From contig JAFOGM010000221.1 of the NCBI GenBank assembly GCA_017386805.1, positions 1 through 9,317 of the forward strand: DNA of 9,317 bases. Direction: 5' to 3'. Positions 5,783 through 9,317 of the stretch are shown here, piece after piece. How positions within the stretch are numbered: position 1 is the stretch's first letter; the number at the start of each line of letters is the position of its first letter. The notes beneath the pieces were generated by a model, which was given only the letters and a program-made list of their open reading frames with translations, ran no database searches and was not told where the DNA came from. A program made the position numbers and the translations under genes. This DNA comes from Bacillota bacterium (GTDB lineage Bacteria > Bacillota > Clostridia > Peptostreptococcales > Anaerovoracaceae).

Positions 5783-6208
5783 ATGGCAAAGAAAGTAGAA
5801 GGCCTGATCAAGTTACAGATCGCAGCTGGCGCTGCTACTCCGGCTCCTCCCGTTGGTCCTGCTCTGGGTCAGAAGGGTGTTAACATTATGGACTTCTGTA
5901 AGCAGTTCAATGCTCGTACAGCTGACCAGCCGGGTATGATCATCCCTGTAGTGATCACCGTTTATTCCGACAGATCTTTCACCTTCGTTACCAAGACTCC
6001 GCCCGCAGCAGTACTGCTGAAGAAGGCAGCTGGACTGAAGTCCGCTTCCGGAGAACCGAACAAGAAGAAGGTTGCAACTCTGACCACCGCTCAGGTAGAA
6101 GAAATTGCAAAGATCAAGATGCCCGATCTGAATGCTGCTGACTTAGCTGGTGCTACCGCAATGGTAAAGGGTACCGCTAGAAGCATGGGTATTGTAGTAG
6201 AAGACTAA
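5783..6208 (+). CDS. rplK: 50S ribosomal protein L11
   Basis: L11 binds the GTPase-associated centre of 23S rRNA at the base of the factor-binding stalk. The 141-residue length is standard. The N-terminal domain shows the proline-rich ATPAPPVGPALGQKGVNIM segment (about 18-36), which interacts with elongation factors and is the thiostrepton/micrococcin target. The C-terminal rRNA-binding domain begins near SFTFVTKTPPAAVLLKKA and ends with the GTARSMGIVVED tail. The Shine-Dalgarno AAGGAG (5766-5771) is 11 bases from the ATG, slightly long. The gene follows nusG by 20 bases. A hairpin that probably binds L1 lies in the 44-base gap before rplA. Confidence 0.97.
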   Translation: MAKKVEGLIKLQIAAGAATPAPPVGPALGQKGVNIMDFCKQFNARTADQPGMIIPVVITVYSDRSFTFVTKTPPAAVLLKKAAGLKSASGEPNKKKVATLTTAQVEEIAKIKMPDLNAADLAGATAMVKGTARSMGIVVED

Positions 6209-6212
6209 GACA

Positions 6213-6239
6213 GTGGGAGGCTAACGCCGCTAGTACCAC
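6213..6239 (+). promoter_or_regulatory. Probable ribosomal protein L1 binding hairpin before rplA
   Basis: GTGG (6213-6216) pairs with CCAC (6236-6239), and inside it GGC (6219-6221) pairs with GCC (6226-6228) around TAAC. The unpaired GA and GCTAGTA strands leave an asymmetric internal loop. A GTGG/CCAC helix next to an asymmetric purine-containing loop is the general form of L1 mRNA sites. The stem ends directly before the rplA Shine-Dalgarno AAGGAGG (6240-6246), so L1 bound here could block initiation. The fold is seen; L1 binding is inferred. Confidence 0.5.
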
Positions 6240-6252
6240 AAGGAGGAAAAGA

Positions 6253-6948
6253 ATGCCTAAGAGAGGTAAGCAGTACAAGGAAATGGCTAAGTTAGTTGAC
6301 AGAGCCACCCTGTACGAAGTAGAAGATGCTATGCAGCTGATCACTCAGACTGCAAAGGCAAAGTTCGACGAAACTGTCGAAGCACATTTCAAGTTAGGTG
6401 TTGACGGCCGTCATGCCGATCAGCAGGTTAGAGGCGCTATCGTACTGCCCCACGGTACCGGTAAGACCAAGAAGGTCCTGGTATTCGCTAAGGGTCCCAA
6501 GGCTGCAGAAGCTGAAGCGGCTGGTGCAGATTACGTTGGTGCAGAAGAATTAGCTCAGAAGATCCAGGCAGAAAACTGGTTCGACTTCGACGTAGTGGTA
6601 GCAACTCCCGACATGATGGGTGTTGTAGGTCGTCTGGGTAAGATCTTAGGTCCTAAGGGCCTGATGCCGAACCCGAAGTCCGGTACCGTTACTATGGACG
6701 TAACCAAGGCTCTGGCTGAAATCAAGGCAGGTAAGGTTGAATATCGTCTGGACAAGACCAATATCATCCACACCCCCATTGGTAAGGCTTCCTTCGGCCC
6801 CGAAAAGCTGCAGGAAAACTTCAAGGCTCTGACTGAAGCCATCATCAAGGCTAAGCCGGCAGCTGCAAAGGGTCAGTACCTGAAGAGCGTAACCGTGGCA
6901 ACCACCATGGGCCCCGGAATCAAGATCAACCCCATGAAGCTGGGTTAA
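6253..6948 (+). CDS. rplA: 50S ribosomal protein L1
   Basis: L1 forms the mobile stalk that guides deacylated tRNA out through the E site, and in many bacteria represses its own mRNA. The 231-residue protein has the standard family length. It shows the N-terminal RGKQYKE segment, an interrupted two-domain fold, and the L1 signature GKILGPKGLMPNPKSGTVT (about 132-150), followed by the GKVEYRLDKTNIIHTPIGKASF rRNA-binding segment, given here by its ends GKVEYR and GKASF. AAGGAGG (6240-6246) lies 6 bases before the ATG. A putative autoregulatory hairpin immediately precedes that ribosome binding site. It is followed by a 172-base gap holding the L10 leader. Confidence 0.97.
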   Translation: MPKRGKQYKEMAKLVDRATLYEVEDAMQLITQTAKAKFDETVEAHFKLGVDGRHADQQVRGAIVLPHGTGKTKKVLVFAKGPKAAEAEAAGADYVGAEELAQKIQAENWFDFDVVVATPDMMGVVGRLGKILGPKGLMPNPKSGTVTMDVTKALAEIKAGKVEYRLDKTNIIHTPIGKASFGPEKLQENFKALTEAIIKAKPAAAKGQYLKSVTVATTMGPGIKINPMKLG

Positions 6949-6985
6949 TAACTAGTTTCTGGAAACGATAAAAACGAATAAGAAA

Positions 6986-7093
6986 ACTGTAGATAGCAGG
7001 TGTGTGAAAACACTTAATGTCCTGCCGAGGTTATTTCAATAGATCACAAAGATCAAAGCCTTTTTCAGTCTACAGCACCGAAAAGGCTTTTTT
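6986..7093 (+). ncRNA. L10 ribosomal protein leader (rplJL attenuator)
   Basis: This matches the Firmicute L10 leader class, in which the L10(L12)4 complex binds the mRNA leader and controls rplJ-rplL. A conserved hairpin pairs GCAGG (6996-7000) with CCTGC (7021-7025), enclosing a GTGT-GAAA-ACAC arm (7002-7013) and the conserved TTAATGT strand, and is followed by CGAGGTTA. CTGTAGA (6987-6993) is complementary to TCTACAG (7069-7075), which lies in the loop of the terminator hairpin at 7055-7093. The long-range helix would close the leader and compete with the terminator. L10 excess should therefore shift the balance to termination. Recognition is from conserved sequence and position directly upstream of rplJ. 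Confidence 0.92.
7055..7093 (+). terminator. Conditional terminator within the L10 leader
   Basis: AAAGCCTTTT (7055-7064) pairs perfectly with AAAAGGCTTT (7081-7090), extended by a T-G wobble at the loop side. The loop of about 14 bases contains the TCTACAG antiterminator-type strand. The T-run reaches 7093. It lies 27 bases before the rplJ start and is the attenuation switch rather than the end of the operon. Confidence 0.9.
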
Positions 7094-7120
7094 AATAAAA
7101 GCCGGAAAGGAGATAGACGA

Positions 7121-7639
7121 ATGTCCGTTGAAAGTATCAAAGCAAAACAGCTGATCGTTGACGAAATCAAGGAAAAGCTGGAAAAAGCTCAGTCTGCGGT
7201 AATCATCGACTACATCGGTACCACCGTAGAAGAAGCTAACAATATGAGAAAGAAGCTTCGCGAAGCTAACGTTGATTACACCGTATATAAGAACACTCTG
7301 ATCGCAAGAGCTGTTGAAGGAACTGTTTATGAACCCCTGAAGGAAGTTCTGCACGGTCCTACCGCTCTGGCTATCAGCTATGAAGATGCTGTTGCACCTG
7401 CTCGTGTTCTGAACGGTTGCATCAAGGAAACCAAGAAGATGGCCTTCAAGGCTGGCGTTGTAGAAGGTAACTACTTCGACGCTGCTGGTATTCAGGCTGT
7501 TGCAGACCTGCCGTCCAGAGACGAACTGCTGGCTAAGTTCCTGGGTTCCATCCAGTCTCCTGTTGGAAAGCTGGTTCGCACCTTCCAGGCGATTGCCGAT
7601 GCACAGGGTGCTCCCGCAGCAGAAGCAGCTGCAGAATAA
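7121..7639 (+). CDS. rplJ: 50S ribosomal protein L10
   Basis: L10 anchors the L7/L12 dimers to 23S rRNA to form the ribosomal stalk, and with L12 represses its own operon by binding the leader upstream. The 172-residue protein has the rRNA-binding globular N-terminal domain, with the family segments VDYTVYKNTLIARA (about 51-64) and HGPTALAIS. The long C-terminal helix, LLAKFLGSIQSPVGKLVRTF, carries the L12 dimer sites. The tail is Ala/Glu rich (PAAEAAAE). AAAGGAG (7106-7112) lies 8 bases before the ATG. An 84-base gap with a hairpin separates it from rplL. Confidence 0.97.
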   Translation: MSVESIKAKQLIVDEIKEKLEKAQSAVIIDYIGTTVEEANNMRKKLREANVDYTVYKNTLIARAVEGTVYEPLKEVLHGPTALAISYEDAVAPARVLNGCIKETKKMAFKAGVVEGNYFDAAGIQAVADLPSRDELLAKFLGSIQSPVGKLVRTFQAIADAQGAPAAEAAAE

Positions 7640-7658
7640 TTTACTGCTTCAATCCGCT

Positions 7659-7679
7659 GCTTAGGGCGGTTGCCTAAGC
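7659..7679 (+). promoter_or_regulatory. Intergenic hairpin between rplJ and rplL
   Basis: GCTTAGG (7659-7665) pairs perfectly with CCTAAGC (7673-7679) around GCGGTTG; a C-G pair with a one-base bulge can shorten the loop to GGTT. No T-run follows, so it is not an intrinsic terminator. It lies 32 bases before the rplL Shine-Dalgarno. It may protect or process the mRNA so that rplL is translated in excess of rplJ, as the 4:1 or greater L12:L10 ratio requires. That role is inferred. Confidence 0.5.
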
Positions 7680-7723
7680 GACTAAATGAAAAGTCTATAA
7701 ATCTTTATATGGAGGAAATAAAA

Positions 7724-8089
7724 ATGACTAGAGAACAGATTATCGAAGCTATCAAAGCGATGACCGTATTAGAATTAAATGAATTAGTTAAGGCTTGTGA
7801 AGAAGAATTCGGCGTATCCGCTGCTGCTCCCGTTGCAGTAGTTGCTGCTGGTGCTGGTGCAGCTGCAGAAGAAGAAAAGACCGAATTCGACGTAGTTCTG
7901 GCAAACGTTGGTTCCGAAAAGATCAAGGTTATCAAGGTTGTTCGTGAACTGACCGGTCTGGGCCTGAAGGAAGCTAAGGAAGTTGTAGACAACGCTCCGA
8001 AGACCCTGAAGGAAGGTATCGAAAAGTCCGAAGCAGAAGCTATCAAGAAGGCTCTGGAAGAAGTAGGCGCTACCGTAGAAATCAAGTAA
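7724..8089 (+). CDS. rplL: 50S ribosomal protein L7/L12
   Basis: L7/L12 forms the multimeric ribosomal stalk that recruits and activates translational GTPases. The 121-residue protein has the helical dimerisation domain (about 1-32, TREQIIEAIKAMTVLELNEL), an Ala/Val/Gly-rich flexible hinge (about 33-52) and the C-terminal factor-binding domain (53-121), with EKIKVIKVVRELTGLGLKEA and VDNAPKTLKEG. The start at 7724 is chosen because GGAGG (7711-7715) lies 8 bases upstream and the sequence then begins at the conserved N-terminus. An upstream in-frame TTG start at 7670 would add an unrelated leader that overlaps the hairpin. A strong terminator follows at 8121-8153. rpoB, the usual next gene, is not present. 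Confidence 0.97.
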   Translation: MTREQIIEAIKAMTVLELNELVKACEEEFGVSAAAPVAVVAAGAGAAAEEEKTEFDVVLANVGSEKIKVIKVVRELTGLGLKEAKEVVDNAPKTLKEGIEKSEAEAIKKALEEVGATVEIK

Positions 8090-8120
8090 TTCAACGGTCA
8101 CTGATATCTATCATCGACTC

Positions 8121-8153
8121 AAACTCCCCTGTAACTCACAGGGGAGTTTTTTT
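8121..8153 (+). terminator. Strong Rho-independent terminator after rplL
   Basis: AAACTCCCCTGT (8121-8132) pairs perfectly with ACAGGGGAGTTT (8138-8149) around AACTC, a 12-bp stem with a GC-rich core, and the T-run continues to 8153. It ends the ribosomal operon about 30 bases after the rplL stop codon. Confidence 0.96.
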
Positions 8154-8166
8154 ACGCCTGATTACA

Positions 8167-8195
8167 TTGAGAATATTCAGAAAATGTGGTATACT
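8167..8195 (+). promoter_or_regulatory. Sigma-A promoter of the SLH protein gene
   Basis: TTGAGA (8167-8172) and TATACT (8190-8195) are separated by 17 bases, with an extended -10 TG at 8187-8188. This is 4/6 and 5/6 agreement plus the TGn motif, so a strong promoter is expected. Transcription should begin near 8202, giving a leader of about 70 bases. Confidence 0.78.
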
Positions 8196-8215
8196 AACTA
8201 TGTATGACAACAGGA

Positions 8216-8236
8216 AGGCTTACAAGGGGTGAGCCT
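8216..8236 (+). promoter_or_regulatory. 5' UTR hairpin of the SLH gene
   Basis: AGGCTTAC (8216-8223) pairs with GTGAGCCT (8229-8236), 8 bp including one T-G wobble, with loop AAGGG. It begins about 14 bases after the predicted transcript start and lies about 25 bases upstream of the ribosome binding region. A 5'-proximal stem such as this can protect an abundant mRNA from 5'-end-dependent decay; that role is inferred. No T-run follows. Confidence 0.5.
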
Positions 8237-8273
8237 CAGGGAATTGCATATCACAAGGAGAAGGGGGATCACA

Positions 8274-9317
8274 ATGAAAAAGATAGTATCTGTAATGTTG
8301 GTGCTGCTCATGATTTTCAGCAGCGTAACTGCGATTTTTGCAGATGTGGTCGGAACGTCCTATGAAGAAGCGGTAAAAGCTTTGATGGCTTCAAAGGTTG
8401 TCAGTGGATATACCGATGGAACCTTCCGTCCGGAAAATACCTTGACCAGAGCAGAAGCCTGTGCATTTTTGGTGAATTATCTGGCCCCCACAGAAGAAGA
8501 ACGCAATGCGGCAGCTGACAGTGGTTTTACCGATGTTACCGGGTGGGCGACGACTTTCGTAAACTATGCAGTGGAAAAGGGTCTGGTTAAGGGATACACC
8601 GACGGGACCTTCCGTCCGTCCAATAAAGTCAACTATCAGGAACTGGCTGCCATGACGGTCAATGCATTGGGAATCGACCCTGAGGAATTGACTGGCGGCT
8701 GGCCGGATGCCTACATTAATAAAGCCAAGGAACTTGGCATGTATGAGAACATTTCTGTTTCCAAAAAGAATCAGGAGGAAGCGAACCGCGGGGATGCCGC
8801 AGAAATGATCTACAGTCTGATCAAGTATAAGGATACCTCTGTGAAGGATGCGGTTGCGGCCAGACTGGTGAAAAGCAATGAGGCTCTTCAAAATGTAAAA
8901 AGTATGAGCTATGAAATGGTCATGGATATGGGGATGTCTATGGTTGGAGAATCCATAGATATGAAGAGCGTCATGAAGCTTGACATGATCCTGGAACCGA
9001 TGTCCATGTACATGCTGGCAGATATTCAGTCTTTAGGCGAACAGCAGAACGTGGAATATTACTACGTGACCGAAGGGGAAGATCTGGTCATGTATATGCA
9101 GGTGGAAGGCCAGTGGTATAAGATGAACATGGGCTATGCGCTGACAGCAGCGATGCCGGAAAACCCCATGGAAAATATGGATCTGTATCTGAAAGCCTAC
9201 AACGGCCTTCGCATGGAAGGAACGGATTTGGTCGATGGAAAGAAATCGACAAAAATCCACTGCGAACTGGGAGATGAGTACATCGAAGAGATGATGAAAG
9301 AAGTGGGTTTGGCTGAC
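8274..9317 (+). CDS. Secreted SLH-domain surface protein with Met-rich C-terminal domain, 3'-truncated by window edge
   Basis: The frame is open from the ATG to the last base (348 residues, no stop). A signal peptide (MKKIVSVMLVLLMIF, then SSVTAIFA) with probable cleavage after Ala23 predicts export. SLH repeats follow: one at about 26-70 (GYTDGTFRP 45-53, then TRAE 58-61), two at about 84-132 (GYTDGTFRP again at 107-115, with NYQE in place of TRAE), and a degenerate third at about 143-183 (NRGD). SLH modules usually attach proteins to pyruvylated secondary cell-wall polymer. From about 205 onward an alternating-strand region resembles the LppX-like/DUF6612 domains of other Firmicute surface proteins, with 22 methionines in residues 211-348. 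GGGGG (8263-8267) lies 6 bases before the ATG; AAGGAG (8255-8260) is more distant. It has its own promoter. The C-terminal domain assignment is tentative and the ligand is unknown. Confidence 0.88.
   Translation, partial: MKKIVSVMLVLLMIFSSVTAIFADVVGTSYEEAVKALMASKVVSGYTDGTFRPENTLTRAEACAFLVNYLAPTEEERNAAADSGFTDVTGWATTFVNYAVEKGLVKGYTDGTFRPSNKVNYQELAAMTVNALGIDPEELTGGWPDAYINKAKELGMYENISVSKKNQEEANRGDAAEMIYSLIKYKDTSVKDAVAARLVKSNEALQNVKSMSYEMVMDMGMSMVGESIDMKSVMKLDMILEPMSMYMLADIQSLGEQQNVEYYYVTEGEDLVMYMQVEGQWYKMNMGYALTAAMPENPMENMDLYLKAYNGLRMEGTDLVDGKKSTKIHCELGDEYIEEMMKEVGLAD

Noticed and set aside
5169..5789. 206-codon open frame on the - strand opposite nusG
   Set aside because: It is fully antisense to a conserved gene, with Phe/His/Tyr-rich shadow composition and no recognised domain.
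7670..7723. Upstream TTG start for rplL
   Set aside because: It begins inside the intergenic hairpin, adds residues unlike L7/L12, and lacks a ribosome binding site; ATG 7724 has GGAGG 8 bases upstream.
8404..8620. Possible mobile or tandem DNA repeat (two near-identical stretches coding GYTDGTFRP)
   Set aside because: The similarity is explained by the two SLH domains sharing a conserved protein motif; the third-base differences show it is an ordinary protein repeat.
8391..8891. 166-codon open frame on the - strand opposite the SLH gene
   Set aside because: The + strand frame has a signal peptide and SLH repeats; the antisense frame shows no family features and is explained as a shadow of that coding sequence.

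Overview
The window looks like a chromosomal segment from an anaerobic Firmicute, most likely class Clostridia. It carries a classic L10-type ribosomal leader RNA between rplA and rplJ, an S-layer-homology (SLH) surface protein, a DUF1294 membrane protein, strong AAGGAGG-type ribosome binding sites, and a codon bias in highly expressed genes towards AGA (Arg), GAA, AAG, CTG and GTA. The genus cannot be fixed from the sequence alone. All genes lie on the + strand. No gap exceeds about 250 bases, and no tRNA, rRNA, CRISPR array, transposase or prophage gene is visible.

Region 1 (1-1236): the last ~367 codons of tuf (EF-Tu), then two tandem palindromic elements and a Rho-independent terminator. 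Region 2 (1237-3966): an apparent operon of pgi (glucose-6-phosphate isomerase), a D-2-hydroxyacid dehydrogenase resembling hydroxypyruvate/glyoxylate reductases, and a one-base-overlapping DUF1294 membrane protein. Region 3 (3967-4616): a run of phased A-tracts, a promoter, a short hairpin-bearing leader and a YbaK/EbsC-family putative aminoacyl-tRNA deacylase. Region 4 (4640-8153): the ribosomal/translocation/transcription cluster rpmG-secE-nusG-rplK-rplA-(L10 leader)-rplJ-rplL, with a strong promoter at its head, a probable L1 binding hairpin before rplA, an attenuator before rplJ and a strong terminator after rplL. Region 5 (8154-9317): a separately promoted gene for a secreted SLH protein with a methionine-rich C-terminal domain, running off the right edge.

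Most genes serve gene expression: EF-Tu delivers aminoacyl-tRNA, L33/L11/L1/L10/L12 build the large subunit and its factor-binding stalk, NusG couples transcription and translation, SecE is part of the SecYEG channel, and the YbaK-like protein probably edits mischarged tRNA. The order tuf - rpmG - secE - nusG - rplKAJL is a known bacterial arrangement. Here a metabolic/editing block of about 3.4 kb sits between tuf and rpmG, and rpoB does not follow rplL within the visible ~1.2 kb.

I do not see a clearly new multi-gene system. The points most worth checking are the paired TATACC...GGTATA palindromes after tuf, the phased A-tracts upstream of the ybaK-like promoter, the methionine-rich domain of the SLH protein, and several 5' UTR hairpins.
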